Below, one piece after another: positions 6,445-14,725 of a stretch of 64,000 nt of DNA (within the stretch, counting starts at the first letter, position 1; every line of letters starts with the position of its first letter). The position numbers and the translations under genes are program-made. The stretch is from Bacillota bacterium. Lineage in GTDB: Bacteria; Bacillota; Clostridia; Oscillospirales; Acutalibacteraceae. The DNA lies in the NCBI GenBank assembly GCA_023410445.1, contig JAEYPT010000007.1, positions 124,001 to 188,000 of the forward strand. Reading direction: 5' to 3'. The notes beneath the pieces were generated by a model. That model searched no databases. It was not told the DNA's origin and saw only the letters and a program-made list of their open reading frames with translations.

Positions 6445-9123
6445 TTATAGGAGCTCACCGTATTTTTTGCGGAACAGGGTCTTTACAAAGGTGGCCAGCG
6501 CCATATAGCAGAGAATCATGCCGAACAGCCAGGGAAAATAGGCGGCGGGCATTGCGGCCATCTTCATAATGCTCCCGAACGGGGTGTAGGGGACGACGGT
6601 CCCAAACAGAACGGCCGCCGAGGTGAAGATCAGCACCGGCAGGGACGCGCGGCTCTGGATAAACGGAATTTTCGGTGTGCGGATCATGTGAATGACAAGG
6701 GTCTGGGACCACAGGCTTTCCACAAACCAGCCGGCGTTGAACAGCGCGATAAAAAGGGCGCTGTTGACGCCGCTTGCTCCGTAAGGCCCACCCGTGACCA
6801 TGGGGCAAATCAGAAAATACATGATAAGGTACGTGGCAATATCGAAAATCGAGCTGGTCGGCCCGAGCCAGATCATGAATTTCCCAATGGAGGAAGCGTC
6901 CCATTTGCGGGGTTTCTGCATGTATTCCTCGTCCATGTTGTCCCATGGAATCGCGAGGCAGGAGATGTTGTAAACCAGATTGAGGAACAGAATCTGGATC
7001 GGCTGCATCGGCAAAAACGGCAGGAACGCGCTTGCGGTAACCACAGAAAACATGTTGCCGAAGTTGGAGCTCGCGGTCATCTTGATGTATTTGATGATGT
7101 TCCCGAAGGTGCGGCGTCCTTCCAGAACGCCCTGCTCCAGCACCATCAGGTCTTTTTCCAGCAGAATAATGTCGGCGGATTCCTTCGCAATATCGACGGC
7201 AGTGTCGACAGAGATCGCAACGTCCGCCTCATGCATCGCGGCCGCGTCGTTGATGCCGTCGCCCATGAAGCCGACGGTGTGGCCGCTGCCGCGCAGGGCA
7301 CGGACAATGCGCGCTTTCTGCTGCGGGCTGAGCTTGGCGAACACGCCGGTTTTTTCCACCGCCTTTGCAAGCTCTTCGTCGTCCATTTTTTCCACATCCG
7401 AGCCGAGCAGCAGGTGGTCGGCATTCAGCCCGACCTGCCCGCAGATGCAACTGGTTACGGCGTCGTTGTCGCCGGTGAGGACCTTGACGGAAACGCCATA
7501 GTCGTTCAGGGCGCGAATGGCCGCCGCCGCAGTTTCCTTCGGGGGATCGAGAAATGCGAGGTAGCCGATCAGGACCATGTCGGATTCGTCGCAGACGGAA
7601 AAGACGCCTTCCACCGAAGGGTTGGTTTTCTGGGCCACCGCCAGAACGCGCATGCCCTCGCGGTTCAGCTTATCCACCGTAGCGAGAATTTCCGCGCGTA
7701 CTTCTCCGGTCAGTTCGACGACTGAGCCGTTGAACTCCGCATATGACGAAATCGACAGCATTTCCTCGACGGCGCCCTTGGTGATCATCTGGGTTTTCCC
7801 ATCCTGATCGCGGATCACGACGCTCATTCGCCTGCGGTTGAAATCGAACGGAATCTCGTCTACCTTGGTGTATCGCTCCTGCATGGAACGGTAGGGCTCC
7901 GATTTCGCGTGGTTGAGGATGGCGACGTCCATCAGGTTTTTCAGCCCGGTCTGGTAGTAGCTGTTCAGGAATGCGTGGCGCAGAATCCTTTCGTCCGCAT
8001 TCCCGTGAATATCAAGGTACTGCTCTAAGACCACCTTGTCCTGCGTGATCGTACCGGTCTTGTCGGTGCAAAGCACGTCCATGGCACCAAAATTCTGCAT
8101 GGAGTTCAGGTGTTTTACGATGGCTTTTTTCTTTGCCATCGCCGTTGCACCTTTTGCCAGATTGGTGGTGACGGTCATCGGCAGCATTTCCGGCGTAAGT
8201 CCCACTGCCACGGAGAGGGCGAACAGGAACGCCTGAAACCAGTCTCCTTTGGTAAATCCGTTGATGAAGAACACGATGGGAACCATGCACGCCATAAAGC
8301 GGATCAGCAGCCAGCTTACGGAGCTGACGCCCTTTTCAAAGCTGGTTGCAACCGGTTTGCCGGTAATGGTCTTTGCCATGGAGCCGAAGCAGGTATTGTC
8401 GCCGGTCGCGACGACGATTCCAGCCGCTGCGCCGCTGACCACCTCACTGCCCATAAAGGCCAGATTGGAAAGCTCCAGCGGGCTTTTCTCCTCATTTGGC
8501 TCGGCGCGGTCATATTTTTCCACTGGCGCGCTTTCGCCGGTCAGGGAGGACTGGCTAATGAAAAGGTCCTTGCAGGAGATGATGCGCAGGTCCGCGGGGA
8601 TCATGTCGCCCGCTGCCAGATGGACGATATCGCCCGGTACGATCTCCGAGAGAGGGATTTCTTTTTTACCCTCATCCCCGCGGGAGACAGTCGCAGTCGT
8701 GTGGACCATTGCCTTCAACTTTTCCGCTGATTTGTTGGAGTTTGTCTCCTGAATGAAGCTGAGCGCTCCGCTGATGAACACCAGCGTTCCAATGATGATG
8801 ACCGTCGACGGGTCCTTTTCACCCGGAGCGGCCATGGCCACGTCCGTAAAAAAGGAGATTGCGGCGAGCACGATCAGCACGACGGTAAATGGATTGATAA
8901 ACGCGCGAATCAGCCGCTTGTAAATTGGATCCGGCCGATCGTGAGAAATTTCGTTGTTTCCGTATTTGTCACGGAGCTCTTCGGCGGCTTCTTCACCGTA
9001 GCCGTCCAGCGTGGTATCGTATTTTTTCAGCAGTTCTTCCGTGTCCGTTCTGCTTGCCAAAAGCAGCATTTCCGCTGCCGGAGAAACCGAGCGGGAAACG
9101 GTTGAAATCATTTTCTTTTTCAT
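6445..9123 (-). CDS. mgtA: Magnesium-translocating P-type ATPase
   Basis: An 892-residue membrane pump that imports Mg2+ at the cost of ATP. Visible are the actuator loop (SLTGESAPVEK), the phosphorylation site DKTGT with the aspartate at about residue 354, the nucleotide-domain KGAVEEM, and the hinge MGDGINDAAAMHEADV. The family-typical segment LFLNLVYNISCLAIPWDNMD near the C-terminal helices is diagnostic for MgtA/MgtB. ATG at 9123 is chosen because a perfect AGGAGG lies 7 bases upstream; the longer frame to 9189 has none. An M-box riboswitch with its terminator and a small ORF precede it, so expression should rise when Mg2+ is low. Confidence 0.95.
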   Translation of the reverse strand: MKKKMISTVSRSVSPAAEMLLLASRTDTEELLKKYDTTLDGYGEEAAEELRDKYGNNEISHDRPDPIYKRLIRAFINPFTVVLIVLAAISFFTDVAMAAPGEKDPSTVIIIGTLVFISGALSFIQETNSNKSAEKLKAMVHTTATVSRGDEGKKEIPLSEIVPGDIVHLAAGDMIPADLRIISCKDLFISQSSLTGESAPVEKYDRAEPNEEKSPLELSNLAFMGSEVVSGAAAGIVVATGDNTCFGSMAKTITGKPVATSFEKGVSSVSWLLIRFMACMVPIVFFINGFTKGDWFQAFLFALSVAVGLTPEMLPMTVTTNLAKGATAMAKKKAIVKHLNSMQNFGAMDVLCTDKTGTITQDKVVLEQYLDIHGNADERILRHAFLNSYYQTGLKNLMDVAILNHAKSEPYRSMQERYTKVDEIPFDFNRRRMSVVIRDQDGKTQMITKGAVEEMLSISSYAEFNGSVVELTGEVRAEILATVDKLNREGMRVLAVAQKTNPSVEGVFSVCDESDMVLIGYLAFLDPPKETAAAAIRALNDYGVSVKVLTGDNDAVTSCICGQVGLNADHLLLGSDVEKMDDEELAKAVEKTGVFAKLSPQQKARIVRALRGSGHTVGFMGDGINDAAAMHEADVAISVDTAVDIAKESADIILLEKDLMVLEQGVLEGRRTFGNIIKYIKMTASSNFGNMFSVVTASAFLPFLPMQPIQILFLNLVYNISCLAIPWDNMDEEYMQKPRKWDASSIGKFMIWLGPTSSIFDIATYLIMYFLICPMVTGGPYGASGVNSALFIALFNAGWFVESLWSQTLVIHMIRTPKIPFIQSRASLPVLIFTSAAVLFGTVVPYTPFGSIMKMAAMPAAYFPWLFGMILCYMALATFVKTLFRKKYGELL

Positions 9124-9152
9124 GTGTCTTACCTCCTGTTTGTAAAATCCGA

Positions 9153-9168
9153 TCCCGCAAATGCGGGA
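9153..9168. other. Short hairpin just upstream of the mgtA ribosome binding site
   Basis: TCCCGCA (9153-9159) and TGCGGGA (9162-9168) can pair about 15 bases before the mgtA AGGAGG. It lies between the leader ORF and mgtA and could modulate translation; its role is inferred only from position. Confidence 0.4.
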
Positions 9169-9224
9169 AACCAAAGGAAGTAAAGACATAAAACTGGAAT
9201 AAGCGCACCGTCAAAAGACGGAAT

Positions 9225-9338
9225 TCAGAAGCATTCCGCTGAGAAAACGGACAGGGGGCCGATATGGCTCTGTCGTCGATTCTCTTCCGCAGCACGTTGA
9301 CCGCCCGGTTTTATGTCGCAGCTACTCCCGCTGTCCAT
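9225..9338 (-). CDS. 37-aa leader ORF between the M-box terminator and mgtA
   Basis: ATG at 9338 to TGA at 9225 encodes 37 residues beginning MDSGSSCDIKPGGQRAAEEN, then Arg-Arg and a hydrophobic end with Cys-Phe. The start is preceded by AGAGGTGAG followed by four A, a good RBS with correct spacing. It lies after the riboswitch terminator and 101 bp before mgtA, so it is transcribed only on read-through, on the same mRNA. Small ORFs ahead of mgtA act as second-level controls in enterobacteria (mgtL); a like role here is inference. No transmembrane segment is visible. Confidence 0.5.
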   Translation of the reverse strand: MDSGSSCDIKPGGQRAAEENRRQSHIGPLSVFSAECF

Positions 9339-9417
9339 TTTTCTCACCTCTTTGTTTTGTCAGGCCTGGTTTTGAAACGGGCCAAAATATCTATGAAAAA
9401 TCCAGAAGGATGAAGGG

Positions 9418-9460
9418 CAAAAAAATCCCCCTGCCCAAGCAAAAAAAGCCCGGCAGGGGG
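9418..9460 (-). terminator. Intrinsic terminator of the mgtA riboswitch
   Basis: On the minus strand CCCCCTGCC (9460-9452) pairs with GGCAGGGGG (9435-9427), followed by a T-run at 9425-9419. It sits just 3' of the M-box and is the expected expression platform: Mg2+-bound aptamer favours this hairpin and stops transcription before mgtA. Confidence 0.88.
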
Positions 9461-9465
9461 AAATA

Positions 9466-9652
9466 TCCCGCGCGCAAAAATCATGCCTTCTTGAAAAGGC
9501 ACGTTTACGTTCAAGCTTTGGCTTCGCAGGGCGATGAAATTGCATTAAACTATGCCTTGGATTCGGCACAGTCTGTTCACCTTCTCATAGTGTCTCCACT
9601 ATTACGCGGCAGCAATCCGTATCCCTGCGGTAGCCTCACCTACCGTTGTTTT
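9466..9652 (-). promoter_or_regulatory. M-box (ykoK-type) Mg2+ riboswitch
   Basis: The minus strand reads GGTAGGTGAGGCTACC (from about 9644), then GGGATACGGATTGCTGCCGC, the conserved opening of the M-box consensus (AGGTGAGGCT, then GATACGCTGCTGCC). Downstream are further stems, including GCCTTTTCAAGAAGGC at about 9485-9500. It lies between a consensus promoter and an intrinsic terminator ahead of mgtA, exactly where M-box elements are known to occur. The exact boundaries are approximate. Confidence 0.88.
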
Positions 9653-9663
9653 AATTTACTTAA

Positions 9664-9692
9664 AGTATAAGCGATCCGTATCGGGTTGTCAA
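9664..9692 (-). promoter_or_regulatory. Sigma-A promoter of the mgtA leader
   Basis: Minus-strand TTGACA (9692-9687), 17-bp spacer, TATACT (9669-9664). The -35 overlaps the stop codon of the upstream methyltransferase gene. The transcript would start a few bases before the M-box. Confidence 0.85.
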
Positions 9693-10342
9693 CCCTTTTC
9701 CGCCCGTACGATGGTTGTGTTGCCCATGCGCCAGAGTGCTTCCGTCTTTGGAAAGCCCGCCTCTTTCAGCATTTGAACCTGATGCTCCACTGTGTACGGA
9801 ATATCAATGTGATAAATTTTCCCATCCTGCAAATGCTGTTCCGCCCGGATGCGTTCGGCTTCGCGGAGAAGGAATTCCTCCTCTGCCGGGTCCGTGACCA
9901 TGTAATCGCATTCGATATAGGTGCCGTTCGGCCTCAGCGCGCGGCAAATCTTTTCGTACAGCTTTACCTTTTCGGCACGTGCAAAATGGTGCATTGTCTC
10001 AAAGGAAACTGCGGCGTCAAACCGGTCGCTGCCAAAATCGCATTGTAAATAATTTTCTTCCATCAAAACCAGCTTTTTATCCGGGTGCTTCTTCTTGAGC
10101 TGGTCCAGCATTGCCCGGGTCAGGTCGACCCCCGTAACCGCCACAGCGGGATGTAGCCGAAAAATTTCATCCAGTTCCAGCCCGGTGCCACAGCCGAGGT
10201 CAAGCAGAGCTTCCGGATGCTCCGGGAGCAGCTCCGCCATTTTTTGATAGCCTTCCCGGCAGCCATCTACTTTGTTAAGCATATGTTCATCGTATCCGTT
10301 TACACGGGATTTGAAAAATTCGTTCATCGTTTCTGTATTCAT
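9689..10342 (-). CDS. Class I SAM-dependent methyltransferase
   Basis: A 217-residue cytosolic enzyme. Motif I LLDLGCGTGLELDEI is at residues ~46-60, the acidic ribose-binding loop is TGVDLTRAMLDQL, and motif IV is FDAAVSFETMHHF. This is a small-molecule methyltransferase layout; no substrate-specific domain is seen. ATG at 10342 has AAGGAGA upstream. It is the second gene after a DJ-1/PfpI protein with a 21-bp gap, so the two are probably cotranscribed. Its TGA overlaps the mgtA leader promoter. Confidence 0.88.
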   Translation of the reverse strand: MNTETMNEFFKSRVNGYDEHMLNKVDGCREGYQKMAELLPEHPEALLDLGCGTGLELDEIFRLHPAVAVTGVDLTRAMLDQLKKKHPDKKLVLMEENYLQCDFGSDRFDAAVSFETMHHFARAEKVKLYEKICRALRPNGTYIECDYMVTDPAEEEFLLREAERIRAEQHLQDGKIYHIDIPYTVEHQVQMLKEAGFPKTEALWRMGNTTIVRAEKG

Positions 10343-10363
10343 GATGATTCTCCTTGCCTTTGG

Positions 10364-10942
10364 TTAGAAGCCCATCGCTGCTTTTACAAGTTCCATTTGT
10401 TCTTTTGATGTCAGAAGCTCCAGCAGCTTGAAAGCCACGCCGGGCGCGGTTTCCGGGCAGTAGGATGTAATGATGTTCCGGTCGACGACGATGGAACCTT
10501 CGCCGAGATTTGCACCGAGCTCCACAAGCTGTTTCTGTCGGTATCCGTCGCGCAGATGGTAAGTCGTGGCGTTCCGCCCCGTTAAAACTCCGCTTTTCGC
10601 AATCGGGAGGGCCGCAACGCAGATGCTTGCGATGATTTTTCCTCTGGAGTCGAATTCCCGAATCAACTTCAGAAAGCGCTCGTCATACGCTTCCTCATAG
10701 AATCCGTATTCCTCGAAGCCGCCGGGGATGGCAAGAGCGTCGTAATCGTCCGCGCTGACTTCATCGATCAGGGTGTCCACCGTCACTGGGATGCCGAACG
10801 TGCTGACCACTTGTTTTTGAAAGCCGCAGGTGACGACCTGCGTGTCATAATGGTAGTCATTGCGCGCCCAGCCCATCACGTCGACAAAGACGCTGAATTC
10901 CATTGTTTCAAAGCCCTTTGCCAAAAAAAGAAGTGTTTTCAT
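10364..10942 (-). CDS. DJ-1/PfpI family protein
   Basis: A 192-residue protein of the DJ-1/ThiJ/PfpI class I glutamine amidotransferase-like fold. It opens with KTLLFLAKGFETMEFSVFVDVM, where the glutamate is the conserved acidic partner, and has the nucleophile elbow IIASICVAALPIAKSG with a cysteine at about residue 110. YDALAIPGGFEEYGF is the second family block. Members act as deglycases, chaperones or hydrolases; which applies cannot be told. ATG at 10942 has AGAGGAGG 5' of it. First gene of a two-gene unit with the methyltransferase. Confidence 0.88.
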   Translation of the reverse strand: MKTLLFLAKGFETMEFSVFVDVMGWARNDYHYDTQVVTCGFQKQVVSTFGIPVTVDTLIDEVSADDYDALAIPGGFEEYGFYEEAYDERFLKLIREFDSRGKIIASICVAALPIAKSGVLTGRNATTYHLRDGYRQKQLVELGANLGEGSIVVDRNIITSYCPETAPGVAFKLLELLTSKEQMELVKAAMGF

Positions 10943-11002
10943 GGTGTCCTCCTCTGGAGCGGTCCGATTTTGGTATCCTGATTTTTGCCTGAATTTTCCT
11001 TG

Positions 11003-11031
11003 ATTATATACCCGTTGAAATCAAAAAACAA
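11003..11031 (-). promoter_or_regulatory. Promoter of the DJ-1/methyltransferase unit
   Basis: Minus-strand TTGTTT (11031-11026), 17-bp spacer, TATAAT (11008-11003), about 60 bp before the DJ-1 start. Confidence 0.7.
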
Positions 11032-11176
11032 CCGAACGGATGGAATGGTTTTTGTAAGCGAGTTTCTAATTTTGATTGCAAATTCGAAAATATCTTGTCC
11101 GAAGTTTGTATGAAGTAATGAAAATTATACTAAATATTTGATGATTTACACATAAACTACAAAATGTTTTTTTTGC

Positions 11177-11205
11177 TTGACACTTCCGCGAGAAGATGCT
11201 ATTAT
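11177..11205 (+). promoter_or_regulatory. Promoter of the amino acid ABC transporter leader
   Basis: TTGACA (11177-11182), 17-bp spacer, TATTAT (11200-11205). The first gene starts 384 bp later, so the transcript carries a long leader with several hairpins. Confidence 0.82.
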
Positions 11206-11333
11206 GTGCGTAACGAAACACAAACGAACAAATCCACATAATATCGGCGGAGCATTTCGGCAGAGAAGAGACTTCTCTTCGTTCGTGTTTTCATTCCTCG
11301 AAAAGTAAATAGCGCATCATTTTTGACAATGAG

Positions 11334-11362
11334 GTCTTCTATGAGAATAGAAGACTTTTTTT
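11334..11362 (+). terminator. Intrinsic terminator inside the transporter leader
   Basis: GTCTTCTAT (11334-11342), loop GAGA, ATAGAAGAC (11347-11355), then seven T. It lies about 130 nt after the promoter and 227 nt before the first permease, so it must be bypassed for expression. Confidence 0.85.
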
Positions 11363-11417
11363 GTTCCTGGGGGAATGGTTCCGAATTTTTGACTGAAATT
11401 GAATAGGCTGAACCGAC

Positions 11418-11452
11418 AAAGAGGTCTTCTAAATCATTTAGAAGACCTCTTT
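11418..11452 (+). repeat. Perfect 17-bp inverted repeat sharing its arms with the leader terminator
   Basis: Arms 11418-11434 and 11436-11452 are perfectly complementary around one central base. No T-run follows. The arm sequence GAGGTCTTCT repeats that of the terminator at 11331-11340, which makes it a candidate competitor (antiterminator) structure. Confidence 0.7.
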
Positions 11453-11588
11453 GCGTTGTATGAATAAAAGGGAAGTGGGATCCATTCTGTGCGAAAACGG
11501 GGAGTTCCCCCAAGGCCTTCGGCAGTTCGTTCAGCCGGGGAACCTCACAAAGGGCGTTTCGCCCGAATCCTGGAAGGAGCGATTTTGA

Positions 11589-12281
11589 GTGAACGACAAC
11601 AGCAGCTTTTTTTTCGACTGGTCCACGCCAATCGCACATCTGCCCGATTTGTTTCAGGGGGCCATGATTACTATGGCGCTCACGATTGTGGCTTTTCTGC
11701 TTCAGATTGTAATCGGTGCTTTTTTAGGTTACATCCGCTATCGGAAGAAGCCCAAGATCGCGTATAGAATCACAACTGTATTCGTAGAAATTTTCCGCAA
11801 CACCCCGCTGCTGGTTCAGATTTTCATGATCTATTTCGGTCTTCCCCAGCTTGGTATCTACCTCAACAACTACGTGGCCGGAATTCTTGCCCTGGTTCTG
11901 AACGGAAGCGCGTACTCCTGTGAAATGTTCCGCGCAGGCATTCAGTCCATCGACGTAGGCCAGTGGGAAGCCGGAAAATGCGTAGGTCTGACCAGAACGC
12001 GGATTTTTCTCGATATCATTTCTCCGCAGGCGCTGCGAAACATTTTCCCCGCGCTGATCAATGAGTTTGTTGGCGCCATGTACGCCACAACCCTTCTCTC
12101 TTCGCTGGATGTTCGCGAGCTGACGGATGTGACGACGATCACCGCGACGACCACGTTCCGCACGTTTGAGATGTACACCTTCGCAATCATTATCTTCTAT
12201 GTTCTTTCCAATATATCCACATTCATTCTGCGCAAAGTCAACGTAAAATACTTCCCAAGCGTAAGCAGTAAAGGAGAGTGA
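11589..12281 (+). CDS. Polar amino acid ABC transporter permease (HisM/GlnP type)
   Basis: A 230-residue inner-membrane permease with about five helices. It shows the HAAT/PAAT signature VEIFRNTPLLVQIFMIYFGLP and the ATPase-contacting EAA loop (GQWEAGKCVGLTRTRIFLDIISPQALRNIFP). GTG at 11589 is chosen because AAGGAG lies at 11574-11579; no ATG fits. It heads an operon of two permeases, an ATPase and a binding protein. The last bases overlap the start of the second permease. Confidence 0.93.
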   Translation: MNDNSSFFFDWSTPIAHLPDLFQGAMITMALTIVAFLLQIVIGAFLGYIRYRKKPKIAYRITTVFVEIFRNTPLLVQIFMIYFGLPQLGIYLNNYVAGILALVLNGSAYSCEMFRAGIQSIDVGQWEAGKCVGLTRTRIFLDIISPQALRNIFPALINEFVGAMYATTLLSSLDVRELTDVTTITATTTFRTFEMYTFAIIIFYVLSNISTFILRKVNVKYFPSVSSKGE

Positions 12282-12946
12282 CGGGATTGGGTTTCGATAA
12301 GGTTTTTGCTTTTTCCACCATCCTTCTCGACGGCCTGAAAATTACCGTAGGGCTGTCGATCGTGATGATTCTCGGTGGATTGTTCGTCGGCATTATCACC
12401 GCAATCGGCCTTTCGCTGAAAGGCAAATCCGTAGCGGTTAAAGTCATTAAGGCGGTCATCCGGGTCTATGTGGAACTTTTCCGCGGTTCGCCGCTTCTGC
12501 TTCAGCTGTTCTTCGGCTACTACGGCATTGCCTACGCGGGAATCGATCTTGACATGTTCACCGCCTGCAGCATCGTCCTGGTTCTTTATGCAGGTGCCTA
12601 TACCTGTGAAATCATCCGGTCGGGCATTGAGTCCATTCCGAAAGGGCAGCAGGAAGCGGGCTACAGCGTAGGGCTCAGCAGCTTCGACGTCATGCGGTTT
12701 GTCATTTTCCCGCAGGCGTTCCGGATTTTCCTTCCGACTCTGATGGGCTTCTTTATCGGTGTTATCAAGGATACCAGCATTGTGTCTCTGGTGGGCTGTG
12801 ACGATATCGTCAAGCAGTCGCGGACGATCATCAATCAGACCGGCATGCCGATTCAAACCTATACCATTATCGCAGTCGTATTTTTTGCCATCAGCTACCC
12901 GCTGTCGCTGTACGTTAAGAAACTCGAACAAAGGAGGGCTCGTTAA
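12278..12946 (+). CDS. Polar amino acid ABC transporter permease (second subunit)
   Basis: A 222-residue partner permease with YVELFRGSPLLLQLFFGYYG and the EAA loop GQQEAGYSVGLSSFDVMRFVIFPQAFRIFLP. The GTG at 12278 overlaps the upstream stop (GTGA), but the AAGGAG at 12271-12276 is too close to it. A TTG at 12287 (protein beginning GFDKVFAF) has better spacing and is the likelier start. It probably forms a heterodimer with the product of 11589-12281. Confidence 0.92.
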   Translation: MTGLGFDKVFAFSTILLDGLKITVGLSIVMILGGLFVGIITAIGLSLKGKSVAVKVIKAVIRVYVELFRGSPLLLQLFFGYYGIAYAGIDLDMFTACSIVLVLYAGAYTCEIIRSGIESIPKGQQEAGYSVGLSSFDVMRFVIFPQAFRIFLPTLMGFFIGVIKDTSIVSLVGCDDIVKQSRTIINQTGMPIQTYTIIAVVFFAISYPLSLYVKKLEQRRAR

Positions 12947-12948
12947 TT

Positions 12949-13773
12949 ATGCAAACTTCATTGGCTGTGAAAGAGGCCTTAAGGGATTCCTATCCGGAAA
13001 ACGAGACAAAGAGAGGCGTTGTAGTCAAAATGGAAACCGCTATTCCGGCAATATCCGCGAAAAACGTGCATAAATCCTTTGGCACGAACGAGATTCTTAA
13101 GGGCGTTGACCTTGAGGTCCGGGAGGGCGAAGTGGTCGTCATCATCGGCCCGAGCGGAACCGGGAAAAGCACGTTTTTACGCTGCCTGAACCGGTTGGAA
13201 AAGGCGGATCAGGGCCAGATCGTTGTGGACGGCAAGGAAGTGAATTCCAAGAATATTCACGCAATCCGCACAGAGATGGGAATGGTGTTTCAGCATTTTA
13301 ATCTTTTCCCTCACCTCACGGTGTACGACAACATCACGCTTGGTCCGAAGCGCAGCAATAAAAAGCTGAGCCGTGCCGAGATGGATGAAATGGTGGCCGG
13401 TCTTCTGGCAAAGGTCGGGCTTTCCGATAAGGCGAAAAGCTACCCCAGCGAGCTTTCCGGCGGCCAGAAGCAGCGCATTGCCATTGCCCGCGCGCTTGCA
13501 ATGAACCCGAAGTGCATTCTGTTCGACGAACCAACCTCGGCCCTCGATCCGGAGCTGATCGGGGAAGTTCTAAACGTCATGAAGGAGCTTGCCGAAGAGG
13601 GTATGACCATGGTCGTCGTGACCCATGAAATGGGCTTTGCGCGTGAGGTTGCAGACCGTGTCGTGGTTATGGCGGACGGCAGCATCATCGAGGAAGGAAA
13701 ACCTGCGGAGCTGTTCAGCCACCCTCAGCACGATCGTACCAAACAGTTCCTGCGCGCGATCATTTCCAAATAA
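12949..13773 (+). CDS. Polar amino acid ABC transporter ATP-binding protein (GlnQ type)
   Basis: A 274-residue ATPase. Walker A is IGPSGTGKSTFL, Q-loop MVFQHFNLFPHLTV, signature LSGGQKQRIAIARAL, Walker B ILFDEPTSALDPEL and switch histidine VVVTHEMGFAREVADR. The ATG at 12949 has AAAGGAGGG upstream, giving a 26-residue N-terminal extension before the domain; an internal ATG (13027) lacks a good RBS. It powers the two permeases encoded just upstream. Confidence 0.94.
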   Translation: MQTSLAVKEALRDSYPENETKRGVVVKMETAIPAISAKNVHKSFGTNEILKGVDLEVREGEVVVIIGPSGTGKSTFLRCLNRLEKADQGQIVVDGKEVNSKNIHAIRTEMGMVFQHFNLFPHLTVYDNITLGPKRSNKKLSRAEMDEMVAGLLAKVGLSDKAKSYPSELSGGQKQRIAIARALAMNPKCILFDEPTSALDPELIGEVLNVMKELAEEGMTMVVVTHEMGFAREVADRVVVMADGSIIEEGKPAELFSHPQHDRTKQFLRAIISK

Positions 13774-13840
13774 ACGGGTAGAAAGCGCAAGCTTTTTATA
13801 AAGAAATCCGGGTAACCGGACTGCGAGAAGGGGAAATATT

Positions 13841-14704
13841 ATGAAAAAAAGGGTTAAGGTACTTTGCTTATTGATGGCGGTTGCCATAATGGCTACGGCA
13901 ATGGCTGGCTGCGGTTCCAAAGCACAGAGCACCTCCGCCGGTGCTTCAACTTCCGGCAGCGGCACGCTGGAAAAGGTTATTAAGGCAAAAAAGCTGGTTG
14001 TCGGAACCCTGCTGGACAACGAACCCTACGGCAGCAAAGATTCCAGCGGCAAACCGATCGGATACGACGTGGATGTGACAAATATGCTGGCAAAATCGCT
14101 CGGCGCACAGCCGGAAATCGTCAGTCTGACGGTTCCCGAACGCATCACCGCCCTTGAGACCGGCAAGGTGGATGTCGTGGTCGGCAATTTCACCATTACG
14201 ATGGAACGGGCCCAGAAGATCGATTTCTCGGTTCCCTACGACGCAGGCGCAGCCGGGATTTTGGTTCGCAAAGATTCCACCACCGCCCATGCGAAGGATC
14301 TTGCGGGTAAGAAGGTCGGCGTCACCAAGGGCAGCACGGACCAGACCTCCTGCGAAAATATCATCAAATCTGGAGTCGCCATCAACATGGTTCTCTTTGA
14401 CAACGGCGACGATGAAGAGACCGCTCTAAAGAATAAGCAGATCGACGCGATCATCGGCGACTCGCCCTACTGTGCATTCAAGGGCATGAAATATCCCGAT
14501 ATTTTCAAATATGTCGGCACCCCGGATGAAATGTGCATGAATCCCTGGTACAATGCTCTGGGTGTGAAAAAGGGCGATCAGGAATGGCTGAACTATATTA
14601 ACCAGTTCGTTTTCCAGATCAACAATGACGGTACCAACAAAGCCGCTTATGTCAAGTGGTTCGGTAAGCCGGTTGGAATTCCGCTGAATCCGTCGGAAAA
14701 CTGA
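13841..14704 (+). CDS. Amino acid ABC transporter substrate-binding lipoprotein
   Basis: A 287-residue SBP_bac_3 family protein. The signal peptide ends in a lipobox (ATAMAGC), so Cys23 would be lipidated and the protein anchored outside the membrane. The family pattern is clear: KKLVVGTLLDNEPYGSKDSSGKPIGYDVDVTNMLAKSLG, then ITMERAQKIDFSVPY. The ligand is probably a polar or aromatic amino acid; the pocket cannot be assigned by eye. It closes the transporter cluster before a terminator. Confidence 0.93.
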   Translation: MKKRVKVLCLLMAVAIMATAMAGCGSKAQSTSAGASTSGSGTLEKVIKAKKLVVGTLLDNEPYGSKDSSGKPIGYDVDVTNMLAKSLGAQPEIVSLTVPERITALETGKVDVVVGNFTITMERAQKIDFSVPYDAGAAGILVRKDSTTAHAKDLAGKKVGVTKGSTDQTSCENIIKSGVAINMVLFDNGDDEETALKNKQIDAIIGDSPYCAFKGMKYPDIFKYVGTPDEMCMNPWYNALGVKKGDQEWLNYINQFVFQINNDGTNKAAYVKWFGKPVGIPLNPSEN

Positions 14705-14725
14705 TTCCGGAATGGAAACAGGGAA

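Larger units (their letters stand above)
11206..11588 (+). promoter_or_regulatory. Structured leader of the amino acid importer operon
   Basis: This 380-nt untranslated stretch holds three hairpins: AGAGAAG/CTTCTCT (11262-11268/11272-11278), an intrinsic terminator (11334-11362), and a perfect 35-base palindrome (11418-11452). The segment GAGGTCTTCT occurs twice (11331-11340 and 11421-11430). The left arm of the terminator can therefore pair instead with the right arm of the downstream palindrome, giving mutually exclusive folds. I do not recognise a known riboswitch or T-box (no AGGGTGGnACCGCG). A short ORF at 11329 lacks an RBS. Alternatively the first ~150 nt may be an independent small RNA. 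Confidence 0.6.

Noticed and set aside
6688..7725. 345-codon plus-strand frame within mgtA
   Set aside because: Antisense shadow of the P-type ATPase, whose motifs are all in the minus-strand frame.
9360..9569. 69-codon minus-strand frame over the M-box
   Set aside because: It runs through the riboswitch and its terminator hairpin; no RBS.
11329..11409. Short ORF in the amino acid importer leader
   Set aside because: It starts without an RBS and reads straight through the intrinsic terminator.
11206..11588. T-box or known amino acid riboswitch in the importer leader
   Set aside because: No AGGGTGGnACCGCG core, specifier loop or other consensus that I know is present.
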